From Moorella mulderi DSM 14980 (lineage in GTDB: Bacteria; Bacillota; DSM-521; Neomoorellales; Neomoorellaceae): 64,000 bases of DNA. The translations under genes and the position numbers were made by a program. Below the pieces are notes generated by a model. It saw only the letters and a list, made by a program, of their open reading frames with translations. It ran no database searches and was not told the origin of the DNA. Positions 23,311 through 32,600 of the stretch are shown here, piece after piece (the stretch's first letter is position 1; each line of letters opens with the position of its first letter). The stretch spans positions 1 to 64,000 of the forward strand of contig NZ_LTBC01000012.1 in assembly GCF_001594015.1 (NCBI RefSeq), read 5' to 3'.

Positions 23311-23793
23311 TTAATTCCTCCCCATTAGTTCAAGTGGAGTAACAATTTCCGGGGTTTCTAATCCTACTGAAGCGTTATATCGTTTTAGTTTTTTACGAAC
23401 CTCACCGTGGGCGAGATGTTTGCAATTCCAGGTTAAAATGTAATCCAGGTTATATGCCACTCCGTATGCGAGATGAACGGCGTCTAATGCTGATTTTTGG
23501 GGAATTCCTAGCACAGTGATATATTTTCTTGCCAGCTTTTCAACTTCATCTGTTACAGGTAAGATTTCAAGGCCTTCGAGATAACTGGACCTTAAAGAAG
23601 CAACTTCAGGATCCCCAGCTTGCGCTTCTACTACAACAGCTTGGGAGATGTATATTTGAAATTTGTCCCTTTCATAAATCCACCATTCACGGGTTGCCTG
23701 TTGATTGGCAGCTACTATCAAATCGCGGCTTAACCTGGCTGCAAGGTAGCTGGGGATGGTTGTCTCCAGGTATAATGTTGGTTTTTCTCCCAC
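23311..23793 (-). CDS. PIN-domain protein (VapC-like RNase)
   Basis: A 160-residue PIN-domain protein. Motifs are YLETTIPSYL at the N-terminus (the first acidic residue), VVVEAQAGDPE (glutamate) and KSALDAVHLAYG (aspartate pair region), then ILTWNCKHLAH with the late acidic/Asn position. PIN toxins cleave RNA. It pairs with the small downstream gene at 23128-23307 in what looks like a stability module inserted between transfer genes and the CpaE-like gene, on the opposite strand. Confidence 0.8.
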   Translation of the reverse strand: MGEKPTLYLETTIPSYLAARLSRDLIVAANQQATREWWIYERDKFQIYISQAVVVEAQAGDPEVASLRSSYLEGLEILPVTDEVEKLARKYITVLGIPQKSALDAVHLAYGVAYNLDYILTWNCKHLAHGEVRKKLKRYNASVGLETPEIVTPLELMGRN

Positions 23794-23916
23794 GGATTAT
23801 CACCCCGATTTTACTTTAATATAGCCTAAAAAGCACTCGGAGGCAATAGCGAAGGTGGAAATATCAATAACAATTTGGAATTACTGGTAGTTATATGAAA
23901 GGGGTAGAGACTCATT

Positions 23917-25047
23917 ATGTATGCTTTAATCCTTACTCCGGCCAGGGCGGAACAGGTGAGAAAAGCCGTGAAAGAACACGGTGAAGTGGTATTCGACCAG
24001 GCCGGGACGATGGATTCCTTGGGCATTCGCAATGCCCTCCAATCTGCCGCCAGGGTGGCGGCTGACGCCCTGATTCTCGATATAGATGCCGGGCCGGGTC
24101 CGGACCTGGTGGCCGCCGTCCAGGGTTACCGCATATCCAGGCCTACGGTCCGGGTGATCCTCCTTGCCCCTGGACGGGAGCCTGGAGATGCGACGGTGGC
24201 CTCCCTGGTGGGCCTAGGAGTGTATGATGTTATCAGCGGCCCGTTTAGGGACGACTGGGGTGATTTAGTCGCCCAGGCCCTTAACCGCGTCCCTGCAACC
24301 TACGCCCAGGCCGCCCGGTGGCATATCATGACTGGCTTAACTGGAGAAGAACAGGTAAAGGAAAAAGTAGTCATCGAGCAGCGCCCGGTGGGGGTGGTGA
24401 CTATTGCCGTGGCCGGGGCCGCGTCAGGGTTAGGCTGCACCCATACTGCCCTGGCCATCAGCGCTTTTTTAGCCAGGCAGGGCCATAATGTGGCCCTGGT
24501 GGAAGACAGCCAGGAGCCGGTAATGAAGGATTACCTTAAAATTATCAAGGCGGACGCCGGCCGGGTAAACAAGGCAAGACGTATAAAACGCTTTGATGTG
24601 TTTCCTTTTGCTAAAACCGAGGTTGACAAATTCATAGAAGGTGATGGTAATAATTTTATATTTGACGAGCTTTTGCCGGAGTTGAGTGCCGGGCGGTATG
24701 AATATATTGTCCGCGATTTAGGTGTAGCTGACAAAAAGAGGACCAGGGAGGCTTTTAGATCCAACCTGGCCGTCCTGGTGGCCAGTGCCGCCAGGTGGCG
24801 CTGGGGTGACTTATTAAAGATTGAGCCGTTGGCTTCATTCCGCCTGGCCTTGGTGGCCCCGGCGGAACGGGAGGTGAGGGAAATAAGGAGAATCCCGGAG
24901 TTAAAAGTATACGTGATGCCGCACCACCCCGATCCTTTATGTATGCCGGATGAGGAACTTGCCGAGCTTTTGCGGCCAGTATTGCCCCAGGCCAAAAAGA
25001 AAAGTTCTTTCTGGCCCTGGAAGAGACTTTGGAGTAATTGCGATTAG
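23917..25047 (+). CDS. CpaE/TadZ-like protein with a deviant P-loop
   Basis: A 376-residue protein. The N-terminal ~120 residues resemble a receiver-like fold (ALILDIDAGPGPDLVAAVQGYRI...VRVILLAPG...GVYDVISGPF). The C-terminal part resembles MinD/ParA-type ATPases, but the deviant Walker position reads AGAASGLGCTHTALAIS: the usual GKT lysine is Cys. The fold may bind nucleotide weakly or not at all. CpaE/TadZ proteins localise pilus or secretion machines. Here it follows the transfer operon, so it may position the conjugation machinery. ATG 23917 has GAAAGGGGTAGAG upstream. Confidence 0.68.
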   Translation: MYALILTPARAEQVRKAVKEHGEVVFDQAGTMDSLGIRNALQSAARVAADALILDIDAGPGPDLVAAVQGYRISRPTVRVILLAPGREPGDATVASLVGLGVYDVISGPFRDDWGDLVAQALNRVPATYAQAARWHIMTGLTGEEQVKEKVVIEQRPVGVVTIAVAGAASGLGCTHTALAISAFLARQGHNVALVEDSQEPVMKDYLKIIKADAGRVNKARRIKRFDVFPFAKTEVDKFIEGDGNNFIFDELLPELSAGRYEYIVRDLGVADKKRTREAFRSNLAVLVASAARWRWGDLLKIEPLASFRLALVAPAEREVREIRRIPELKVYVMPHHPDPLCMPDEELAELLRPVLPQAKKKSSFWPWKRLWSNCD

Positions 25048-25316
25048 CGCTGTCCCAATTGTTACCAGCGGTAAGAATATTTAATTTGCAAATGTTAAAA
25101 TGCGGTGGTTGTTTTAAGTTGTAACGGTAAACCTGGAGCAGTTAAAATTGCCCCTTCTATGGTTAATTAAACGATTATTACCAATATCTATTATTATCCC
25201 TGGATAGAGAGAGGAAATTTTGGTTATAGGGGGTTAATTATAATAAGGAGCTTGTAACCAATCGTGGAAGGTTTTTACCTTTTGCTGTCGAATACTAAAG
25301 GAGTGGGAAGATAATT

Positions 25317-25457
25317 GTGAATGACTTGCGGGTATTGAGCTTCTTTTCCGGGGCAGGAGGCCTCGACGAGGGTTTCCGCCAGATCGGATTTAGAATAGGT
25401 TTTGGTTTCGATATCGATCCTGCTGCCGTATTAACCCATAACTTTAATTATCTGTAA
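25317..25457 (+). pseudogene. Truncated C5-cytosine DNA methyltransferase
   Basis: A 46-codon frame encoding VNDLRVLSFFSGAGGLDEGFRQIGFRIGFGFDIDPAAV..., which is the N-terminal SAM-binding motif I (FSGAGGLDEGF) and motif II acidic region of Dcm-type C5 methylases. It stops at TAA 25455. The catalytic Cys motif and target-recognition region are absent, so it cannot be active. It lies ~380 bases before a helicase-nuclease gene and may be the remnant of a restriction-modification-like locus. Confidence 0.8.
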
Positions 25458-25834
25458 ATGGACTATGTGGAACGACAGGGCACAGAACACGTGTACTGAG
25501 GTGCTTAACCTTATCAGGAAACGCAAGGGGAAGACGCAACATATAGTTATTGTAACCCTTAAGCCCATGCCCTCACGGCTGGCTTCGATTGTCCTGGGCA
25601 CTGGTGATATAGATAACACTTACCATGGGGGCGCTATACGAGCTCCAAAAAGCATCCTGGAGAGTGGTAATGAAGACCAGGCAGCTTAATACCCTCGTAA
25701 GTTGCCGTCGCTTCCGCGACATTACTGACTTGCCTTTTGATCTTGCCGTGTGATAAGCCTATTTTCATTATTGGCGAGACTCAATACTAACTAGGAGGAG
25801 AAAAGGATAATACTATCTGCTTTGGGGGGATTAC
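25458..25834 (+). other. Remnant region between the broken methylase and the helicase gene
   Basis: Short frames only. One of 74 codons (25465-25689) and another of 27 codons (from ATG 25671) have no recognisable domain. They may be decayed 3' parts of the methylase or of another gene. The last ~40 bases contain AGGAGGAGAAAAGG and TTTGGGGGG, the latter being the ribosome binding site of the helicase. The 270 bases before the broken methylase (25048-25316) are AT-rich and contain no gene that I can support. Confidence 0.5.
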
Positions 25835-28369
25835 ATGATAGACTTTACTAGTTTAATAGAAGAAGGCAATAACCAATCCCCGGTCGATCCCAAAGAATTA
25901 TTCCATAGCCTGGTAAGGGCGCCAGGGTGTGAGTACTTGCGTGATGTCCAGGTCGATGTCCTGGATGCATGGTATGGCAACAGGGAAAAACGAGATACTA
26001 TTGTGAAGATGAATACTGGCTCAGGTAAGACCCTGGTTGGACTTTTGATGCTCCAGTCCTCCCTCAATGAGGGTATTGGACCAGCTCTCTACCTTTGCCC
26101 TACTCACCAGCTAGTTGATCAGGTGGTAAACCAGGCAAGGCAATATGGTATAACCGTATTACGGGATGTTCCTAGGAATCCGTTACCTTTTGAGTTTCTA
26201 AATAGTGAGGCCATTCTTGTAACTACGTTCTCCAGATTTTTTAACGGCCAATCGGTCTTTGGGGTTGAGGGTAGATCCTCTTCCCCTGTTGAAGTGGGTG
26301 CTATAGTGATCGATGACGCCCATAGTTGCCTGGCTATTGCCAGGGAACAGGCAAGCATCACGTTTCAGAGGGAAGAAGTAGGATATAGTCAGTTTTTGGG
26401 CCTTTTTAGGGGAGTATTAGAAGAGCAATCAGCCGGTACAGCAGCTAGCATCTTTGAAGGAGATTCAGCTGCTTTCCTTGCTGTCCCGTACTGGGCGTGG
26501 TTAAATTGCTTGAATGATGTAGCAAGTATTCTTAGCCAGTTAAGCAGGGAAGAAGAGGGAAATGTAAAGTTCGCCTGGCCCCTTATGCAAGGTTGCCTTG
26601 AAATTTGCCATTGCCTTGTCTCAGGTCGAAAGATCTTGATCACCCCTCATGTACTACCAGTTGAACGTATCCCGGCTTTTAAAAGGGCTAAACGGAGATT
26701 CTATCTATCTGCTACCCTGATAGATGATGCCGCCCTCATCAGAGATTTTGGCTTGAGTGAGGATATCTTTAGTAATCCACTCCATCCAAAAATCAAGGGG
26801 GACGTTGGCGAGAGGCTGATCATTGCTCCTGGTCTTATCGATAGTAGTATTTCAAAGGAGGAAATCTACCCGTGGGTTGCCACGTTTGCTAGGAAGGGCT
26901 ATAATATCGTGGTCTTATGTCCTTCTTTTAACGCAGCAAGCCGGTGGCAACAAATTGGTGCCAGGGTTGCAGGGGAAGGCAGGGACATCGGAGTACAAGA
27001 GGCGATCAAGCAGCTACATGATTCTAGAGGGAATATTATCGTCCTTGTAAACAGGTACGATGGTATTGACTTACCCGGAGATGCATGCCGTATCCTTGTT
27101 CTAGATGGGTTACCCGTTGGGGGAGACTTGTATGAGCAGTATGTCATGGCTATGCGTCCCGATTCCCAGCAAGTGAGACTAGTCCAAGCCCAAAAGATAG
27201 AGCAAGGGCTTGGGCGTGGTGTCCGTTCGGGTAGTGATTATTGTGCTGTACTGCTGGTAGACCATGATCTGGTTTCGTTCGTGATTACAAAGCAGAACCA
27301 GCAGCTGCTCTCGCCTGAGACACGGCGGCAGCTCGAGATAGGGCGTGATCTTGCTAGGAGAATCCGGGATAGTGGTGGGGATATCCTGAACAAGCTGGGG
27401 CAACTTATCGAGCAGTGCTTGAAGCAAGATCCTGGCTGGAAAAAATTTCACCGCCAGCGGTTAGCAGACTTGGAAGAAGTGCAACCAAACCCATTGCCAA
27501 GGCAGCTTGCAGTGGTGGAAAGAAAAGCAATAAAGCTGTTCCAGGCTAACCAGGGATCTGAAGCAGCACAGGTTATCCAGCAGGCTCTGGATGAATTAAA
27601 ACTAAATGACAACGCCGATAAGGGCTGGTACTTGCAACTTGCCGCTCACTTTTGTCACCGTACCGATCCAGCCCGGGCTCAAGAAATCCAGAGAAAAGCC
27701 CATGAACTAAATAGAAATTTGCTGCGGCCCCTAGAAGGAATAAAATATAAGAAGATTGCAGCTTATGCAGGAGTACAGGCTAGCCGGGTGGTCCAGTGGG
27801 TCCGGCAGTATGAGGATCCTAATACCATGCTCGTATATGTAAGCAGCATTCTCGACAAATTAGCTTTTGGAGTAGATAGCAATACTTTCGAACAGGCCTT
27901 TGAAGACCTGGGGAACATCCTTGGCTTTAGGGCGCAAAGGCCAGAAAAGGAGTACGGCCGCGGCCCTGACGTCTTGTGGGTGCTTACAAAAGGGCATTAC
28001 CTGGTAATTGAAGTAAAAAACCAGGTTGATCCCAATCGTGACTTCATAGCAAAGAAGGAAGCGGGACAACTTGCTAACAGCGTTAACTGGTTTAGAAGCG
28101 AATACGGTGAGGCTGAGATGACGCCAATTTTGGTACATCCTAGCAATAAAGCAGCCCCGGACGCTTTCCCACCTGCAGGGACGAAAGTTCTTACCTGTGA
28201 AGGCCTTAACAGGTTATGCGAAAAAGTTAGGTCTTTTACTGCTGCTCTGGCCACGAAAGCCCCTGGAGCCTGGATGGAAGAGGAGGTAGGAAGGATATTA
28301 GCGGCTTCCTATCTAATACCGCGTAGTTTTCTCGCCACCTTCTTTACTGATTTGAGGCTCCCTCACTAA
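25835..28369 (+). CDS. Superfamily 2 helicase fused to a PD-(D/E)XK nuclease
   Basis: An 844-residue protein. The helicase core occupies residues ~30-480: motif I MNTGSGKT (~59-66), motif II IDDAH (~157), motif III LSATLID (~292) and motif VI QGLGRGVRSGSD (~455). A helical linker follows, and the C-terminal ~140 residues form a PD-(D/E)XK-type nuclease: RGPDVLWV (~709) then LVIEVKNQ (~725), giving the D...ExK triad. Helicase-nuclease fusions are typical of phage-defence and restriction systems. The gene stands alone beside a broken C5 methylase. ATG 25835 has TTTGGGGGG upstream. I infer a defence role, with no specific named system assigned. Confidence 0.85.
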   Translation: MIDFTSLIEEGNNQSPVDPKELFHSLVRAPGCEYLRDVQVDVLDAWYGNREKRDTIVKMNTGSGKTLVGLLMLQSSLNEGIGPALYLCPTHQLVDQVVNQARQYGITVLRDVPRNPLPFEFLNSEAILVTTFSRFFNGQSVFGVEGRSSSPVEVGAIVIDDAHSCLAIAREQASITFQREEVGYSQFLGLFRGVLEEQSAGTAASIFEGDSAAFLAVPYWAWLNCLNDVASILSQLSREEEGNVKFAWPLMQGCLEICHCLVSGRKILITPHVLPVERIPAFKRAKRRFYLSATLIDDAALIRDFGLSEDIFSNPLHPKIKGDVGERLIIAPGLIDSSISKEEIYPWVATFARKGYNIVVLCPSFNAASRWQQIGARVAGEGRDIGVQEAIKQLHDSRGNIIVLVNRYDGIDLPGDACRILVLDGLPVGGDLYEQYVMAMRPDSQQVRLVQAQKIEQGLGRGVRSGSDYCAVLLVDHDLVSFVITKQNQQLLSPETRRQLEIGRDLARRIRDSGGDILNKLGQLIEQCLKQDPGWKKFHRQRLADLEEVQPNPLPRQLAVVERKAIKLFQANQGSEAAQVIQQALDELKLNDNADKGWYLQLAAHFCHRTDPARAQEIQRKAHELNRNLLRPLEGIKYKKIAAYAGVQASRVVQWVRQYEDPNTMLVYVSSILDKLAFGVDSNTFEQAFEDLGNILGFRAQRPEKEYGRGPDVLWVLTKGHYLVIEVKNQVDPNRDFIAKKEAGQLANSVNWFRSEYGEAEMTPILVHPSNKAAPDAFPPAGTKVLTCEGLNRLCEKVRSFTAALATKAPGAWMEEEVGRILAASYLIPRSFLATFFTDLRLPH

Positions 28370-28686
28370 TACGAGCTGGGAAAGATATTTATTTAGAGAA
28401 ATACATGGGATATATTGCTATTTGGCTTTTAGTGAGCATAGTATTAAAGATACTTGTACTTAAGCGGGCAAGTTAGAAAAGCTTCTGAAGGATATTTAGT
28501 TTTCTTTTGACTTGTTATATCTTGGTAATGTTGGCGGTTATCACCCTTCCTAAGAATTATCCACCTCTGTTATACCACAGGGAATTGATGATCGCCAACT
28601 TCATTAATTTTTTATAAAGTTTGGGCCAACGATTAAGTACCATTTAACAGCCTTTATTTTTTTCGTTGGCTGCCGTTAATCTCAGG
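28370..28686. other. AT-rich intergenic region with inverted repeats
   Basis: No gene is supported. It lies between two converging genes. GTTGGCG near 28531 and CGCCAAC near 28596 form a long-range inverted repeat, and GCCAACG (~28624) with CGTTGGC (~28662) form another, the latter around a T-run. One of these is probably the terminator of the tandem-HTH gene. Confidence 0.45.
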
Positions 28687-29178
28687 CTACTTTCCCAGTA
28701 TTGCCAAATAGGCCTTCAATGCAGTAAGATAGCGTTGAAGCGGTTTGCGCTTGTCCTGTTCCCAACTCTGCAAGGTCTTAGGGTTCACGCCAATAGACTG
28801 GGCCAACTCTTCTTTTGTTAAACCATGGAACACCCGGGCTTTTCTAATCCGTTGGCCCAAGGTTTTTTCAGGTAAATTCTCGAAGCAACCTATATAATAT
28901 AACGGTACATTAAGAACCTGGGCCAAAACCCGGAGGTGGGGAAGCAAAGCACGAGTCCTATTTGCTTCCAAGTTGCCAATGGTTTTTACACTTAGGCCGG
29001 TCGCTACAGCAAGGTCATGGATGGTCATGTTTTTAGCCAGCCTAGCTCGTCTGAGCCTGGCACCCGGGGTATCCCCCGACAACATATTTCCACGAAATAA
29101 TGTTGGTAAGGATATCCGATGTTCTACTAACATAACAACGGTATTCTCTGCACGGTTGCGCGTTAAGGTGGAGTCCAA
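28687..29178 (-). CDS. Tandem helix-turn-helix (XRE-type) regulator
   Basis: Up to 163 residues. Two successive XRE-type HTH domains are visible: GARLRRARLAKNMTIHDLAVATGLSVKTIGNLEAN and, after a short linker, GQRIRKARVFHGLTKEELAQSIGVNPKTLQSWEQDKRKP. The start is uncertain: the full frame opens at TTG 29178, while ATG 29133 and ATG 29085 are alternatives and none has a strong ribosome binding site. Two HTH domains in one chain suggest binding to a direct-repeat operator. It lies between the helicase and the large protein and is a plausible regulator of this defence-like segment. Confidence 0.7.
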   Translation of the reverse strand: MDSTLTRNRAENTVVMLVEHRISLPTLFRGNMLSGDTPGARLRRARLAKNMTIHDLAVATGLSVKTIGNLEANRTRALLPHLRVLAQVLNVPLYYIGCFENLPEKTLGQRIRKARVFHGLTKEELAQSIGVNPKTLQSWEQDKRKPLQRYLTALKAYLAILGK

Positions 29179-29248
29179 AGATGAATAGGAATGGGTTCAC
29201 TAAAAACATATCCGCCAAATTAATTCCCATTTATGACCCTCCTTCATT

Positions 29249-29551
29249 TTACTGCGGTGGCCCGCACACTTTACAAGGCGTATATCCCTTGCTCTTTGCT
29301 TCCTCCAGGATAATCGGTATTTTGCTCTTTGCCAGGGAATTGCACCTATCAAGGTGGTACTTCTTACCAGTCTTTGTTATATAAACAGTAATATCAGAGC
29401 TTTTCGCAGGACTTGGGGTTGGGACTACTGGCGCTACAGTAGTCCCGGCGCCAGAAGAAGTAGAAGAATTTTTAACCGTAGACGTAGGCGGGGCCGCCGC
29501 AACGTTGGACGTCCTTACGGCTAACGTTGCGGCGATCCTATATTTATACAC
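29249..29551 (-). pseudogene. C-terminal fragment with a Cys/His metal-binding module
   Basis: An open frame of 100 codons. The last ~45 residues (VYITKTGKKYHLDRCNSLAKSKIPI...GYTPCKVCGPPQ) match the small Cys/His module found at the C-terminus of secreted nucleases and metallo-hydrolases. Before it lies a Ser/Thr/Pro linker. The first ~20 codons run through a palindromic repeat and do not look like protein. It is therefore probably the tail of a gene whose front was lost at the palindrome. Alternatively a short protein starts within the linker. Confidence 0.6.
29495..29534. repeat. Third copy of the CCGCCGCAACGTT hairpin
   Basis: CGCCGCAACGTT (29495-29506) and AACGTTGCGGCG (29523-29534) form a perfect 12-bp stem around a loop containing the palindrome GGACGTCC. 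The sequence closely follows the 46-base hairpins that open the two ~330-bp repeats at 4148 and 8276, but the rest of the repeat is absent here. It coincides with the broken 5' end of the Cys/His fragment gene. Confidence 0.75.
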
Positions 29552-29632
29552 TTCTTTTATATGATCTCGTATTGTTGGATTGTTGTTACAGTATATAGAT
29601 AATGTGAAGTAAGGTTGTTATTATCCCATAAA

Positions 29633-32600
29633 CTAATATTCCAAGTCCATTATTTCTGCTTCTTTGTCCTCTTGTTTTGCCTCGTTCTCATAATCCTCGG
29701 CTATCTTTGTTAATATAGTAGCTGTTCTTGGATAGCGAATAGCCCATTTACTTGCATACAGCCGGAATCGTCCAGCTAACTCTCTTTCTTGCTGTCCACC
29801 TTCATAGAGGGATTTTGTAACCGTTCCTCTTTTGTTATAAATTGCTATACTAAATCCTTTGTCCAGATCCTTACTCTGGATATCATCAAGTATTTTACAG
29901 ACTGGTTCGGGGGGCCAAATATTATCTTTTTCAGCTTTTGCATATGCTAAAACTTGGCCAATGTGATAGTCACCAACCTCTCTCCGATCTGACTTTATAC
30001 ATAATTCTCTTGCCTTTACCACCCATGCTTTCAATTTTTCATAATCTATTTGCCCATCACTATTACTCCCGGGAGGAGTTTTCCAACTATGAAGCAATTC
30101 ATAAGCAAAGTTTGCACGGTGCCTTAATAAGTCTTCAGGAATGGATTCCTTCTCTTCTTCCTGATCTTTGTTCTTAGGTGTATAAATGTACTTAAGAACT
30201 TCAACAAAAAACTCGGGGTTAGTTGTTAATTCCCTATGTAACATTTTAGGTGGTCGCGTACTTGTCACCCCTGCGAGAATAGGTAAATACAACCACTCTA
30301 GCTGAACTATTACTTCTTTCTTTATCTCAGTAGATTTATCTAGTTCATTAAACAATTTCTCAATATGATAAGACCTCAGCCCTTGAGAGTCATCTGAACT
30401 CGCTTCCGTAGCTGCCTTTCGTAGCACCTGTGCAATTAATATGGCTGGGATCTCTTTTGCAAATAAAGCAGAATATTCAATAGCTGTGAAATTTCTCTTG
30501 ACGCGAATTAAATGGTTAATGGCATAAATTTTATCTTCTGTTGGCAAACCGGAAATCCATAATGTACAGTGTCTCCAGTAAGCTTCTTGGATTGCTTCAT
30601 TGAACGTTTCTAATAAATCCCATACAACTCGATATTGGGGAAATGCCAGAAAGAGATTAACGATTTTATTTGGCTGCCATTCTTGCGAACGTGCTTTTTC
30701 AACAAGGCTATTTATCCAATTAATTCCTTCTTTGAGGGCTCGTTCATGTATATAACCCTGAACAAAATGGACTTTCTTATCATCTTCCCCTTCAAGCAAA
30801 GAAAGTAATATCTCCTCTTCCTCAATTTTTAATCCTACTTCAGATAAGCTAGTACCTACTAGCAAGGGGTTGTTGGTTTGTTCTGCAAGTTTGATTAATC
30901 CTTGAAGTCCGCCCATGCTCTTAATTACTTTTACAGCTTCTAATCTACGTTGTGCAATAATGAGTTCTAATTTTTTGTAATCGTCTCTTTCATTGCCTTC
31001 AGGGAGCTCAGGCCAATGTTCAAAGAGCCAGCAATAGCGTTCTATGGGATTTTGAGGTTCAACAAGAGAGTAAGCTTTTTCTATTTCTTTTAATTCTTTC
31101 TCTGGAAGGGCCCAATCAGCATCAGGGAAAGAGCGGTGTCGTGACAAAATGCTTCTAATCCGATTCCATACTTCAAGGCGGCCTTTAGATATTTCCTTTG
31201 CGGTAGACAAGAGTTTTGCTATAACATTGCTTCTGTCTTCAGGAGGTAGAGCGGAAAAATTATCTAGAACTTCCGCCCACCGATGACCATTACTGCCAAC
31301 ATGTATAAGCAGCCGGCTTGTTATTGCTTTTATACCTTCCAAAAGTTCGGTTATAGTTTTGACATCTGTTTTCTCGGAAAATTGTCTCCAGCGTGTTTTA
31401 TGGGTAGGGGTACAAGTATCATGATAACGCGGCATTAAACCGACTAATAATTTCCACCCAATTTCAGGTTCCCGCTCTATTAAAGTGTCTATCGCTGCCA
31501 AACGTTGTTCTAGAGTAGCATATGTTTGAGGGAACCATAAAAGAAAAATATCACGTAGACTATTGATTGGCCTATTGGATAGCTTTCCTCCTGGATCGAG
31601 TTTCGCCAGCTTTCCTAAAATAAGAGTTACACGTCCAAGCAGCTGGGGATTCCAGGCTAAACCTTCTAATGCCCACAGTAGACTAGGATGAGCGCTTGAT
31701 GAGCTTATTGGGTCTCCTGTTTCAGAAAACATACCCATAATAGGCGTATCATCTTGAGAAATTGACATTTCCACCGCCTCTAGAAACGAGTAAGGAGACG
31801 CTTCAGCAATAAGCGGAAGCACGTCGGAGAGAGAATACCAGAGTTTCCAGTCTGCATCATGAAGTAATTCTCTTACTATATGATCAACATACGTCTGAGC
31901 CGATGTCGATATAGGTATTCCTGTATCATCGCCTAAGACAGCTATGAGAACAAGGGTTTGGGCAATTCCTTCCCGTAAAGTTTCTGAATAAGGCATCTCC
32001 TTTCCGTAAATAGAAGCTAACCAACGTTTTTGGGGTTCCAGTTCAAGAGCAGGGTTTATAATACCAAGAACTTTTAGAGCAACCTTCTTAAATGTTTGAA
32101 TGTCTGCTTCAGTTATAAACGGAGCAAGTGCAAACCAGGCGTCTATGGGTGATACCAGACGCCACCACTCGCCAATTTTCAGTACTGGGGAATCTGATTT
32201 ATGCATCCATGTTAATAGTTTTTCAGAGAATGCTTCATAAGGTTTCCCTGCAAATTGACTGATGATTTTTTTGTCTTCTGCCTTTTTTTCCGACCAGCGC
32301 CCTGCCAATAAGCAAGGAATGATATCTCTTGCGGAGTCTGCTTGAGCCCATTCCGGCTGATTCGCTATCTTTGTTAATCGTCTGCGAAGTACAGTAAGAC
32401 TTCGGCCTGTTTCTTTGGAAAATCTTTGAGCATCCGATTCTGATAGACCCATCTTTTTTAGTGCATCAATAAATGACTCACGTTTAAGCCGAGGAAGTTC
32501 AATTTTTTCAGTGGTTACTTTATTATCAGGGCCTAATGGAATATAGACATGATGTCCCCTTTGTGTTGCCTGAGGAGTCCCTTCAATTTCTGCAAATCGT

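Noticed and set aside
25465-25689. 74-codon frame after the broken methylase
   Set aside because: No recognisable domain and no clear start signal; recorded only as part of the remnant region.
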